Position numbers and translations under genes: made by a program. From an uncultured Opitutaceae bacterium (GTDB taxonomy: Bacteria > Verrucomicrobiota > Verrucomicrobiia > Opitutales > Opitutaceae): DNA of 33,666 nt. Below are positions 1 through 8,546 of the stretch, one piece after another. The stretch lies in NCBI GenBank assembly GCA_937942145.1, contig CALDFV010000185.1, positions 1-33,666 of the forward strand, read 5' to 3'. The first letter of the stretch is position 1; each line of letters opens with the position of its first letter. The notes below the pieces were generated by a model, which saw only the letters and a list, made by a program, of their open reading frames with translations, searched no databases and had not been told where the DNA came from.

Positions 1-1379
1 GCGGTAATATTTCTGCGAACCGCATCAAGAGCGGTCGTGATGTCCGTAAGACCTCTGCCGTACTCTTCCCAAGCGAGTGTTTCCGCAGCGGCGGATTCCT
101 CGGCGGCGATCTTCTGGGATTCGTAGTCTCGGTCGTAAGAGCTTTGATTACTTAAGGCGCCCTCCACTTCCCTAAAGGCGGTCAGCACCGTACTCGCGTA
201 GTTGGCCAAGGACTGTTCATAATTCGCTTTTGCCCGTCTGAAGTTGGCTCTGAGTCGACCTCCTTGAAACCATACTTGGGAGAAATTCAACGCCTGGCTC
301 CAGACTCTTCGGTCGATGATATCAAAAACATCCTCCAATTCCCGCGTAGTCGTGCCTCTGGACAAAGTAAGGTTAATACTAGGGATCCGGGCCTTACTGG
401 TTTCAAACTTTCTCTGCTCATTTGCTGCCAGGGTTCGTTCTACAGAAATCACATCGGGACGGCGGAGCAGCAGTTCAGAGGGCAAGCCCGCAGGAACCGG
501 TCCCGACACATCGGGGATTTTTCCTGCCACGGCTAGCTCATTGGCAGGATAACGTCCTAGCAACGTCTCCAGACCTCTAACCGAGTTTTCCTTAGTTCGT
601 AAACGTGCTTCAAGCGTGCTCTTATTAGAAGCGACATTCGCCCGAACCAGACGAACATCCAAGGCTCGGGCAATTCCGCGAGTGAAGTTCTCTTCTACGA
701 TCAGGGCACTCGACTCCAGAGCTTCCTGAGTTCGAACGGCAAGATCGTATTGCTGGTTCGCTTCGATCGCGTCGTACCAAAACTGGGCCACACGACCTGC
801 AATCGACAATCGGGTCGCGGCATAGTCAGCCTGGGCTGACTGAATGTCAGCAAGGTCCCCTCGATATCCATTACGGACTTTTCCCCAAATATCGATCTCC
901 CAGTTAAACCGGAGATTGAGACCAAAGGTTTCCGCAGTGGGCGTTTGATTGATCCCTGTAGCCGAACTTCGCTTGTTTCGATTCTGGCTCGCTGATCCGT
1001 TCAGTGAGGGCCATACCACAGAGGCTCCGAATCGTGACCCCGCTATCTGCGATGCCAGTCGAGCTTCGGCGGCCTTGAGGTTATAATTGTGGGCCAGCGC
1101 TTCCTCGATAATGGCCACGAGCATCGGATCGTTGAAGTCCTTCACCCAGTTTTGCGGCTCAAAATTGCCCCGAGTCTCAGTAGAGTCCCAGCTATTCGGA
1201 GTATCGACTTCGAGCTTTGAGGATTGGTTCTTTGGAGCGGTGTAGCATCCAGCGAACAAAAACGATCCGGCTAGTGCAGATAGGAGAATGAGCCGTTTAA
1301 CCCTCTTTCTTTCCAAAGCCGAATCGACCGAAGTCGAACCAGCATTCTGCATCTGTTTATTGATCAGCACAATTGCCAT
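1..1379 (-). CDS. NodT-family outer-membrane efflux lipoprotein (partial, 3' end beyond left edge)
   Basis: This is a TolC/NodT-type outer-membrane channel, expected to be the exit duct of a tripartite drug or metal efflux pump. I translated the reverse strand by hand. It is open from the ATG at 1379 to the window edge, about 459 residues, with no stop, so the C-terminus is missing. The N-terminus has a basic stretch, a hydrophobic segment and a lipobox ending FLFAGC, as expected for a lipoprotein. Family hallmarks follow: WEIDIWGKVRNGYRGD, then SELLLRRPDVISVERTLAA, then an FREVEGALSNQ helix. A second ATG ten codons in would still keep the signal peptide. NodT proteins are usually 450-500 residues, so little is lost. 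Inner-membrane pump and membrane-fusion partners are not in the window; they may lie to the left. The substrate cannot be told from the sequence. Confidence 0.9.
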   Translation of the reverse strand, partial: MAIVLINKQMQNAGSTSVDSALERKRVKRLILLSALAGSFLFAGCYTAPKNQSSKLEVDTPNSWDSTETRGNFEPQNWVKDFNDPMLVAIIEEALAHNYNLKAAEARLASQIAGSRFGASVVWPSLNGSASQNRNKRSSATGINQTPTAETFGLNLRFNWEIDIWGKVRNGYRGDLADIQSAQADYAATRLSIAGRVAQFWYDAIEANQQYDLAVRTQEALESSALIVEENFTRGIARALDVRLVRANVASNKSTLEARLRTKENSVRGLETLLGRYPANELAVAGKIPDVSGPVPAGLPSELLLRRPDVISVERTLAANEQRKFETSKARIPSINLTLSRGTTTRELEDVFDIIDRRVWSQALNFSQVWFQGGRLRANFRRAKANYEQSLANYASTVLTAFREVEGALSNQSSYDRDYESQKIAAEESAAAETLAWEEYGRGLTDITTALDAVRRNIT

Positions 1380-1548
1380 AAATGAGGACTATTTTCAAAA
1401 AATTGAATGGAAAGCTTAATAGCTTATAGGAGAGCAACGCGTATGCACTATTTTCGGTTACAAGAAGATTCTTGGACTTATTATCGAAGAACAAGTTAAG
1501 GAAGCATCGAAAAAAATTTGCAGATCGAGCGCTAGCTTTAGAATACAT

Positions 1549-1568
1549 AAAAAAGAGCGGTCCGCTCT
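1549..1568 (-). terminator. Intrinsic terminator after gcvTH
   Basis: Read on the minus strand, the palindrome AGAGCGGACCGCTCT (1568-1554) is followed directly by a run of six T (complement of the A-run at 1549-1554). It sits about 60 bases past the gcvH stop. A second small stem, CGGG-AAAA-CCCG at 1569-1580, lies just before it. It would separate gcvTH from the efflux gene downstream. Confidence 0.7.
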
Positions 1569-1627
1569 CGGGAAAACCCGTTCAAAAGCCCTTCCGCCGA
1601 TCCAAACGAATGCCCACCGGGCAACCG

Positions 1628-2011
1628 CTACTCTTTCGCTAATTCCGCGTAGGCAGACGCATCCAAAAGCTCTCCTATCTGAGAAGCGTCCAGTAACTTG
1701 ATCTTGACGATCCAACCTTCATCGAATGGCGACTGGTTCACCTGTTCGGGAGCGTCTTCTAGAACCGAATTGCCTTCGATGACCGCTGCATCAACGGGCA
1801 TGTAAAGGTCTGAGGCCGCTTTGACCGACTCGACCACTCCAAATGTCGCCCCCCTATCAAAGGTGTCTCCTTCTTCCGGTGTTTCGACAAAGGTGATATC
1901 GCCTAAGCTTTGCTGCGCGAAGTCGGTGATGCCTACGATAGCTTCATCGTCGTCCAGGAGTTTGATCCACTCGTGATCACTGGTGTATTTTAAATTATCG
2001 GGGAGGTTCAT
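1628..2011 (-). CDS. gcvH: Glycine cleavage system H protein
   Basis: H protein carries the aminomethyl intermediate on a lipoyl-lysine between the P, T and L proteins of the glycine cleavage system in the cytoplasm. The 127-residue product has the usual family length. The lipoylation motif is plain: GVVESVKAASDLYMP, with the modified lysine at residue 64. The N-terminal YTSDHEWIK and the later ITDFAQQSLGDITFVETPEEG are also typical. It starts with ATG and lies 54 bases downstream of gcvT on the same strand, so the two are probably co-transcribed and end at the terminator at 1549-1568. No gcvP follows, so the decarboxylase must be encoded elsewhere. Confidence 0.97.
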   Translation of the reverse strand: MNLPDNLKYTSDHEWIKLLDDDEAIVGITDFAQQSLGDITFVETPEEGDTFDRGATFGVVESVKAASDLYMPVDAAVIEGNSVLEDAPEQVNQSPFDEGWIVKIKLLDASQIGELLDASAYAELAKE

Positions 2012-2065
2012 GAAAGTACTCGAACAGGTCGTGTGGTCTTTTGAGTGTTGCGTTTGCTTTAAATC

Positions 2066-3160
2066 CTATGGCTTCAATTTAATGAAGGGAGTTTTCGTCT
2101 GAAATATTCGCATGGTCTTTCCGCGCATGTCGACCGATAATTCCGCTTCTGAATATTCTGAGTCAATCAGAGCTGAGCCAATGGCTTCATTCAGCTTGGG
2201 AGAAAACGTGCCCGAAACAACCGTACCTATCCCTCGGTTCCCCGCCTGCACCTCAGTGTCGCTTCTCACAATGCGTCGGTTGCCCGTTTTGAAGAATACG
2301 ATTTTCTTTTTTGGGCCCGCTTCTTTCTCCGCCATCAGAGCGGCTTTACCGATAAAGTCGGACGCCTTGTTCAGTTTAACCGTCCACATCAAATTCGCCT
2401 GAACCGGCGAGATACCTTCATTGATCTCATGACCATAGAGCGAGTAACCCGCTTCGAGTCGCAGACTGTCTCTGGCGCCTAAACCAGCTAAGACCAAGCC
2501 GTGACTCTCCCCTGCCAACAAGATTGATTCCGCCAGCTCAGCGGCGTTGTCGGGAGCGACAAAGAGTTCGACACCTTTTTCGCCGGTGTAGCCAGTCCTG
2601 CTGATCAGGCAGGGAAGTCCCGCAACTGAACCTTCAGCAAAACGGTAGTATTGCAGCCCTCCGATTCCTTCGGTTTGGAGGTCTTGGAGGATTTCAAACG
2701 CCTTGGGTCCCTGTAATGCCAGCAAGGCGTAATCACTCGAGACGTCGCTCAAAGACGCATCGAACCGATCTCGCTTAGACTCGAGCCAGTCCAAGTCCTT
2801 TTCCGTATTCGATGCGTTAAGACACAATAGGTATTCCGATTCCGACTTTTTGTACACGAGCAAGTCATCAACGACCCCTCCGTGCTCGAAACACATCAGG
2901 CTGTAAAGGGCCTGGCCAATTGACATCTTCGAAACATCGTTGGTCAAAACAAAGTCCAAATACTCGGTTGCTTCGCGCCCAGAGACGAGAGCCTCGCCCA
3001 TATGGCTTACATCAAACAATCCTGCCGCGCTACGGGTGCTCTTATGCTCTTCAACGATGCTTTTGTACTGGACCGGCATGTTCCAACCGGCAAAGTCCAC
3101 CATACGACCTCCGTACTTAATGTTGAAGCTGTCGAGCGGAGTCTTGCGGATTGTTGGCAT
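2066..3160 (-). CDS. gcvT: Aminomethyltransferase (glycine cleavage T protein)
   Basis: T protein moves the methylene group from aminomethyl-lipoyl H protein to tetrahydrofolate and releases ammonia. The 364 residues match the family. It starts TPLDSFNIKYGGRMVDFAGWNMPVQY and continues with HKSTRSAAGLFDVSHMGE, then the folate-binding region around SRTGYTGEKGVELFV and GLGARDSLRLEAGYSLYGHEI, and ends in the usual barrel domain (GTVVSGTFSPKLNEAIGSALI). The ATG at 3160 gives the expected N-terminus. The 157-base upstream gap was inspected for a glycine riboswitch and none was recognised. gcvH follows, but gcvP is absent. Confidence 0.97.
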   Translation of the reverse strand: MPTIRKTPLDSFNIKYGGRMVDFAGWNMPVQYKSIVEEHKSTRSAAGLFDVSHMGEALVSGREATEYLDFVLTNDVSKMSIGQALYSLMCFEHGGVVDDLLVYKKSESEYLLCLNASNTEKDLDWLESKRDRFDASLSDVSSDYALLALQGPKAFEILQDLQTEGIGGLQYYRFAEGSVAGLPCLISRTGYTGEKGVELFVAPDNAAELAESILLAGESHGLVLAGLGARDSLRLEAGYSLYGHEINEGISPVQANLMWTVKLNKASDFIGKAALMAEKEAGPKKKIVFFKTGNRRIVRSDTEVQAGNRGIGTVVSGTFSPKLNEAIGSALIDSEYSEAELSVDMRGKTMRIFQTKTPFIKLKP

Positions 3161-3317
3161 AAAACGGAAATCTAGGTTTTCACATTACCTCATGGCAAGG
3201 GAGAATTGCTCAGGATGCAGGATGCGTTGCTACTTTCCTTTGCGAAGGTTTAATGGGTTATGAGCTGATCTAGTCCCATCTACTTTTCTGAAGCGCCAGA
3301 CCCAATGCTCCCGACTT

Positions 3318-4207
3318 CTATATAAGCTGCTGAATCGCCTTTGTGATCAAGTCCGGTCGACTCCAGGGAACAAAGTGGTTCAGCCCTTCGATTCTCCAAA
3401 TTTCAAGCCGATCCGCGCCGCTCATCATTTGCTCAACATAATCCGCATTTCCCGGAGGAACCAGCTGATCCTCCATTCCTTGGATAACGATGGTGGGTTA
3501 TCCAAACTGGGTAGCATCTCGGCCAATTCAATCAATTCCTCTTTGTGCGGAAATATCTCATCGTTACTATTCGCCCAGTCTGTCGAAATACTCCATTTGA
3601 CGAGAGGAAACTTTGCCAAATAATTATACCACTTTCTCTTCTCGAGCTCAGGATCCATTGAGGGCGCCACTAATATAAGGCTCTTAACGAATTCCGGATA
3701 GTCGAGCGCCATGCGCGCGATCACCGGTCCCGCTAGCGAATGACCCACCAATATTACGTTTTTGGATACACCAGATTGAAAGAGAGCATCGTGAATTCGC
3801 CTAGACTGCTCTTGGATTGAGGGTACTGCTTTGAGAGGTTTACTCTGTCCAAACCCAGGCCGGTCCACAGAAATCAGCCGTGCCGAACCCCGCAAGTCCT
3901 CATCCATCATGAAGCGTATAAACGCGCTCCAGCTGCCAGGGGAACCGTGAACAAAGACGACCGTGTCTTCACCCTCTCCAACCGACGCGAAGTGGATCGC
4001 ACCCGGGTTCGTCTTCATTGTGACAAAAACTGGCGGATCGAGATCACGGGCCCGGAATCGCTCTACTGCCTCCTGTTCAGTGATACTGAATGACATGCAA
4101 CCTGAGAACGCGGAACCTAAAAACACAACCACAGCTCCAAGCATCAACAGTCCGCCAATTCCAATTCCCAGTCGCTTGACCTTCCTTCTTTTTGACGATG
4201 CGCCCAT
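3318..4207 (-). pseudogene. Alpha/beta-hydrolase lipoprotein, broken by a frameshift near 3495
   Basis: An exported alpha/beta-hydrolase (esterase- or lipase-like, substrate unknown). Frame 1, from the ATG at 4207, gives a signal peptide with a lipobox-like FSGC (Cys37), the oxyanion segment FVHGSPGSW, and the nucleophile elbow VGHSLAGP (Ser157). It then reads off-family after ...SLDNP and stops at 3425. The missing rest is present in another frame from about 3494 down to a TAG at 3318: TIVIQGMEDQLVPPG (acid Asp), then WRIEGLNHFVPW (catalytic His) and a normal C-terminal helix. The span is 890 bases. One extra base would give 891, i.e. 296 codons plus stop, so a single lost base at about 3494-3496 explains it. 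Either the gene is dead, with Asp and His lost from frame 1, or this is a base-call error. Divergence in the rest looks low, which suggests a recent event or an error. Confidence 0.85.
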
Positions 4208-4280
4208 TATAAAGCCCTAACGTCGAGACCCATGCATGCGATTGCGGCTCGGAATCCAGATCTGACCTAAAGAGGACGCT

Positions 4281-5873
4281 TCAGTCCCTTGAAGGGGGTC
4301 GGCTGGGCTGCGATTTATTGTAGGAAACTCGGGCTTCGTAAGCAGGATTCTCAATACCAAGTGACTTCATATTATCCAACGCCTCCTTCACTAACTCCGG
4401 ATTGTACCGTCCGCTTTCATTAAACCCCGGATAATTCCGAGTGGTGCTGTACCTCGGATAACTGTCAAAGACCTCTCCGTAACCCAAGATGCGAGGATCC
4501 CCACCTTTGCGAAGCTCTTCCTCGAGTCGCGCCCCCAGCTTTTCCAGAATGGGGGCGTACTCGGGATTGGAAGCAAGATTGTTCAGGCAATAGGGATCGT
4601 TCTCCTTGTCGTACAATTCCTCCAACGGACGGGCTCCATAAGCGAGTTTAGATAGCTTCGAATCCATATTCTCCAGCATCAAAGAATGGGAGGGACTCCC
4701 ATCCACATCCTTGTACTCGATTCCAGTGGGCGATCGCTCCGGGTGCAAGTTGCGGATGTAATTGTACTTCGCTGTGTGAATTGCCCGAATGGGGTAGCCC
4801 AAATTGTCCTTTCTCGCGTGTGTATGACGCTCCCTTCCGGACAAAACAAAATTACGCGTGACATCAACTCGTCCATCCAATTCCGATTTCAGAAGCGGCA
4901 TCAAGCTACGGCCACTCATCTCCTTCGGAATCTCAACACCAGCGGCTTCTAGAAACGTTGGGGCCAAATCAATGAGACTAACGAAATCGTCTAGTCGACG
5001 TTCCCCCGACTCTATCCCCTTTGGCCAAGCAATGATTAGAGGCATGTGCACGCCGTACTCGTAGTTGTTTGCCTTCGCTCGCGGAAAGGCCATGCCATTG
5101 TCCGCCGTCACCACTACGATAGTATTCAATAATTCACCACGTTTTTTAAGCTCTGCTAACATCCGCCCCAAATGAGAATCAAACCACTGAATCTCTAGCC
5201 CGTAATCCGCCACATCTTCGCGGGTCAGCTCAGTATCAGGCAAAAACGCGGGCACGGTAACATCGCTAGGGTCGATTCCATTTTTCTCCCCAGATCCTTG
5301 CTCAAACACGCGATGCGCCTCATGAGCCCCAAACCAAAACACAAAGGGTTTCTCTTTTGGACGTTCATCTAGAAAATCTTTAAAATTCGCTGCGTAGTCC
5401 TTGTTTGAAATACCCGTTGCAGGAACGGAATCCATGGTCCGGTTATTGAACTCTGGTCCTGCCGGATTTCGATCCCTTTCGGGGAGTTTACCGGGTCCCC
5501 AAGGTTTCCCGGTATACCCAGGGAAATACCCTTCGGCTTCCAATAACTCTGGATACACCTTCAAATGCTTTGGGAAATTCGCCGCGTGGGTCCCTGCCTC
5601 CTCGATTTCCCATATGTATTTCCCGGTCAGCAATGCTGCCCGCGAGGGACTGCAACCTGGGGCGCTGCAATAGGCGTTGTTAAATAGCACGCCTTGCTTC
5701 GCCAGCTTGTCAAAGGTCGGCGTGTGCACAAATTCCGATCCATACGCACCCATGTGATGCCAGGAAATGTCATCCCCGATGGCCAGGAGAATGTTCGGGC
5801 GACTCTCGGCCTTTGCCGCGAAAGCCGAAAACAGGAAAATGATCAGGATTTTAGTGGGGCTGTGAGTTCGCAT
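4281..5873 (-). CDS. Secreted Cys-type arylsulfatase (heparan N-sulfatase-like)
   Basis: A type I sulfatase that should remove sulfate from a glycan outside the cytoplasm. The 530-residue product starts with a signal peptide (hydrophobic to about residue 22). The metal-binding DD is at 34-35, and the active-site motif C-S-P-S-R is at 74-78. Cys74 would be converted to formylglycine by a maturase that is not in this window. Other conserved residues are TGK (Lys123), GAHEAH (His184, His187) and TADNG (Asp258, Asn259). The GCSPSRAALLTGKY stretch and the following segment resemble sulfoglucosamine sulfohydrolase-like sulfatases, but true substrates in marine bacteria range over many algal polysaccharides. 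It follows the sugar isomerase-like gene by 95 bases on the same strand, so shared transcription is possible. Confidence 0.92.
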   Translation of the reverse strand: MRTHSPTKILIIFLFSAFAAKAESRPNILLAIGDDISWHHMGAYGSEFVHTPTFDKLAKQGVLFNNAYCSAPGCSPSRAALLTGKYIWEIEEAGTHAANFPKHLKVYPELLEAEGYFPGYTGKPWGPGKLPERDRNPAGPEFNNRTMDSVPATGISNKDYAANFKDFLDERPKEKPFVFWFGAHEAHRVFEQGSGEKNGIDPSDVTVPAFLPDTELTREDVADYGLEIQWFDSHLGRMLAELKKRGELLNTIVVVTADNGMAFPRAKANNYEYGVHMPLIIAWPKGIESGERRLDDFVSLIDLAPTFLEAAGVEIPKEMSGRSLMPLLKSELDGRVDVTRNFVLSGRERHTHARKDNLGYPIRAIHTAKYNYIRNLHPERSPTGIEYKDVDGSPSHSLMLENMDSKLSKLAYGARPLEELYDKENDPYCLNNLASNPEYAPILEKLGARLEEELRKGGDPRILGYGEVFDSYPRYSTTRNYPGFNESGRYNPELVKEALDNMKSLGIENPAYEARVSYNKSQPSRPPSRD

Positions 5874-5968
5874 AACTATTTCGACTTATGGCGACCTGTA
5901 GCTCGCACGCAAACCATTTCCCACCGAGAATCCGTGCTCGCGGAGTCTCTGATTGACTTCAATACCTT

Positions 5969-7003
5969 TCAGGAGCGATCGTTAATCCCATCCACATAGG
6001 ATTTTCCCATTTTCCCATCGACTCCTTGACCCGCACTCTTTTCCCACATATCGTGGAGCCGGTTCAAATCAAGCTTCATGGCCGCAAAGACCTTCTTCTG
6101 CGGAATTTTGATCTTCCGCTCCCCATGCTCAGCTCCCCCAAGATCGTACTCCAAATGGAGAGAGACCAGCGGACGAATGCCATAGGACCTTAGCTCCTTG
6201 AAGTAGCCATCAAAATCCACCATCCCTTCACCAAGTGGAACGTTCTTAGGCTTCCACTTTCCATTGGTCTTCACCCAGTTAAAGTCCTTGATCGGCATGG
6301 TCCAGATATGGTCCTTTAAATAGCTGAGACCCAGAGGCCAGGATGAACCTCCATCCACCGTGGCATGGCGTATGTCGTATTGGCACCCCAGCCACCGAGC
6401 ATCCCGTCCTTCCAGCAAGTGAGCCAAATCGGTGACAAAAGACCCCACCACTTGGCCAGCGTGATTCTGATAGGCGCCATGCAGGCCTTGGGACCGATTG
6501 AACTTTTCTAGTTCGTCGAGCGCATCGTTGCCCTGGGACAGAATTTCCTGTATGCTCTGCCCTTTCTTCGGCCGAAAATACCCCATGCGATAGTGCTTGA
6601 AACCCAATCGGGAAGCAGTCTTCAGAGATTGGATACTAGCATCGTCTGAAACGCTTGTTATCCCAGAGACTAGCATGTTGGGCTTCAGGCCCGCCCCCTT
6701 GATTGCCTCCGCCGCTTTCGGCAAGTCATCCACTGCCCGCTCCGGTTCCACATGCCCTTTGTCTCTCACGGTCAAATCGACTCCATCGAATCCCATCTCC
6801 GCGGTCACTTCTGCCATGTCCTTATAGTTGAGAAACTGAAGATGTTTGGAAAACAGGTGCACCGACAATCGGTCCGCTCCCTTTTCAGACATGCTTTTTC
6901 CTTTAGAAGAAACAAGTCCGGTGGTTAATCCGATAGCTCCCGCAAAAGCTAGTTTCCCAAATTCACGCCGATACATTTCCATCCCACTACAATCTAGCGT
7001 CAA
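5969..7003 (-). CDS. Tat-exported sugar phosphate isomerase/epimerase-like TIM-barrel protein
   Basis: A xylose isomerase-like TIM-barrel protein of the broad sugar isomerase/epimerase family. The exact reaction cannot be assigned. The N-terminus YRREFGKLAFAGAIGLTTG is a twin-arginine signal, so the protein is probably exported folded. The barrel follows: EMGFDGVDLTVRDKG, GLKPNMLVSGIT, YQNHAG, LGCQYDIRHATVDGG, MPIKDFNW and SLHLEYDLGG, with His, Glu and Asp residues in the usual metal-site positions. Internal ATGs at 6982 and 6976 place the Tat motif closer to the start and are more likely than 7003. The gene is read away from the enolase-superfamily gene, and the 94-base gap contains a dyad at 7065-7082. 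Confidence 0.82.
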   Translation of the reverse strand: MTLDCSGMEMYRREFGKLAFAGAIGLTTGLVSSKGKSMSEKGADRLSVHLFSKHLQFLNYKDMAEVTAEMGFDGVDLTVRDKGHVEPERAVDDLPKAAEAIKGAGLKPNMLVSGITSVSDDASIQSLKTASRLGFKHYRMGYFRPKKGQSIQEILSQGNDALDELEKFNRSQGLHGAYQNHAGQVVGSFVTDLAHLLEGRDARWLGCQYDIRHATVDGGSSWPLGLSYLKDHIWTMPIKDFNWVKTNGKWKPKNVPLGEGMVDFDGYFKELRSYGIRPLVSLHLEYDLGGAEHGERKIKIPQKKVFAAMKLDLNRLHDMWEKSAGQGVDGKMGKSYVDGINDRS

Positions 7004-7063
7004 CTCGCATTGTCAGTCCTAAAATCTCGGTGGGCCAATCCGAGCAATTTCACCTCGCAGCGC

Positions 7064-7092
7064 TTGACCCCCATCAGGGTCATCCGTAACTA
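7064..7092 (+). promoter_or_regulatory. Candidate promoter with operator-like dyad between divergent sugar genes
   Basis: TTGACC at 7064-7069 and TAACTA at 7087-7092 are separated by 17 bases, as for a sigma-70 type promoter. A perfect inverted repeat, TGACCC-N6-GGGTCA (7065-7082), covers the -35 box and half the spacer, where a repressor could act. The ATG at 7098 would then lie almost at the transcription start, which is unusual and weakens the promoter call. Read by eye only. Confidence 0.3.
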
Positions 7093-7097
7093 ACACC

Positions 7098-8498
7098 ATG
7101 GATATTTCCTCCCATTCCGTCCAGATCATCGACGCAAGCCTCTATTTCCTACCTGTCAAGATGCGGGTACCCTTGAAATTCGGGAGCCAAGTTCTCACCC
7201 GAGTCGTTTGCGCTAGTGCATGTGTGGTGGTTGAAGGGGCTGAAGGCAAAACCGCGATCGGATGGGGGGAAACGCCTCTAAGTGTCGGATGGGTGTGGCC
7301 TTCCACAATCGACTATGAGGAGCGCGAATCTGCGCTCCAAACATTCACCCAAACACTCACCCGGGAATTCAGACGATTCCCCTGCCAAGGACATGCGCTC
7401 AAAATTGGTCATTCGTTCATGGAAACCCAGTTGATAGATCTCCAATCGGCCTTCAACACGGAGCGGGAGGAATCGCATCACCTGCCTCACCTAGCCGCGC
7501 TCGTTTGCTTTTCACCCTTCGATATCGCCCTCCATGATGCGTATGGAAACCTTTGCGACCAGCCAGTTTACAAGACCTACACGAGTGAATACCTCAACAT
7601 GGACCTCTCTCATTTTCTGGAACCTAAAGAGCGGTTCAAAGGCAAATTCCCTTCCGACTATTTTTCCCCACCAAAAGAAAAACTGCCTGTATGGCACCTT
7701 GTTGGTGGGCTGGACCCAATCGAGGATAGCCAGCTTGACGGGAGCGAACCCGACGATGGATACCCAGTCCTACTCCGTGACTGGATCGACCAAGACGGCT
7801 TGAATTGTCTGAAAATAAAACTACGTGGAGACAATTCCAATTGGGACTACGACCGGCTTGTTGCCATTGGGAAGATCGCTCTGGAAAAAGATGTGGAATG
7901 GCTCACTACAGATTTCAACTGCGCGGTAACGGAACCGGAGTATGTGAATGAAATTCTAGACAAACTGAAAGACGAGCATCCGAGGATCTATCAATCGATC
8001 CTCTATGTCGAGCAGCCCTTTCCCTACGACATCGAAACGCATAAGATCGACGTTCGAAGCGTCAGCGCCCGCAAACCGCTTTTTATGGACGAGAGCGCCC
8101 ATGACTGGAAACTCGTTCGTCTGGGACGCGGGCTAGGCTGGACGGGCGTGGCTCTAAAAACCTGCAAAACCCAAACCGGCGCCCTGCTCAGTCTTTGCTG
8201 GGCAAAAGAGCATGGAATGACTCTGATGGTTCAGGACCTCACAAATCCTATGCTCGCCCAATTGCCTCATGTCCAACTCGCCAATCACGCTGGTACGATC
8301 ATGGGCGTGGAAAGCAATGGCATGCAGTTTTACCCAGCCGCCTCTCTTGAAGAACAAGCCGTTCACCCTGGAATCTTCCAACGTCGCAGCGGTATCCTCG
8401 ATTTGAGCACAATCCAAGGCAGCGGCTTCGGTTACCGACTCGATGAGATCAAACGCCAACTTCCGGAACCTGCAGTGGCATTTGAAAAGGCAGATTAA
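7098..8498 (+). CDS. Enolase-superfamily protein (mandelate racemase/muconate lactonizing type), probable sugar-acid dehydratase
   Basis: This family abstracts the proton next to a carboxylate using Mg2+; many members dehydrate or isomerise sugar acids. The 466 residues are longer than the usual 360-420. Visible catalytic residues are the KxK pair in LKIKLRG (Lys239, Lys241), metal ligands in TTDFN (Asp272), YVEQPFP (Glu305) and FMDESA (Asp331), and Lys354 in ALKTCKTQTG. The C-terminal NHAGTIMGVESNGMQFYP completes the barrel. The N-terminal capping domain begins IIDASLYFLPVKMRVPLKFGS. Its substrate is not evident. The neighbours (UxaC, a UxaE-like protein, a sugar isomerase) point to a uronate or aldonate. 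It converges with the DUF6807 gene. Confidence 0.85.
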   Translation: MDISSHSVQIIDASLYFLPVKMRVPLKFGSQVLTRVVCASACVVVEGAEGKTAIGWGETPLSVGWVWPSTIDYEERESALQTFTQTLTREFRRFPCQGHALKIGHSFMETQLIDLQSAFNTEREESHHLPHLAALVCFSPFDIALHDAYGNLCDQPVYKTYTSEYLNMDLSHFLEPKERFKGKFPSDYFSPPKEKLPVWHLVGGLDPIEDSQLDGSEPDDGYPVLLRDWIDQDGLNCLKIKLRGDNSNWDYDRLVAIGKIALEKDVEWLTTDFNCAVTEPEYVNEILDKLKDEHPRIYQSILYVEQPFPYDIETHKIDVRSVSARKPLFMDESAHDWKLVRLGRGLGWTGVALKTCKTQTGALLSLCWAKEHGMTLMVQDLTNPMLAQLPHVQLANHAGTIMGVESNGMQFYPAASLEEQAVHPGIFQRRSGILDLSTIQGSGFGYRLDEIKRQLPEPAVAFEKAD

Positions 8499-8526
8499 GT
8501 CTGCTTCAATTTCAGTATCCAGACTT
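8497..8526. terminator. Possible shared terminator between convergent genes
   Basis: A 7-base inverted repeat, AAGTCTG (8497-8503) and CAGACTT (8520-8526), with a 16-base loop, lies in the 48-base gap between the convergent stops. There is no strong T-run, so a terminator role is only suggested by position. Confidence 0.2.
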
Positions 8527-8546
8527 ATGCCTTGAGCCTAAGCGTC

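Noticed and set aside
3161-3317. Glycine riboswitch upstream of gcvT
   Set aside because: I looked on the minus strand and could not find the conserved glycine-aptamer core or tandem arrangement.
3490-3500. Programmed frameshift in the alpha/beta-hydrolase
   Set aside because: The junction (AAC-CCA-CCA) is not a canonical X-XXY-YYZ slippery site, no downstream pseudoknot is evident, and this enzyme family has no such mechanism that I know of. A lost base or base-call error is simpler.
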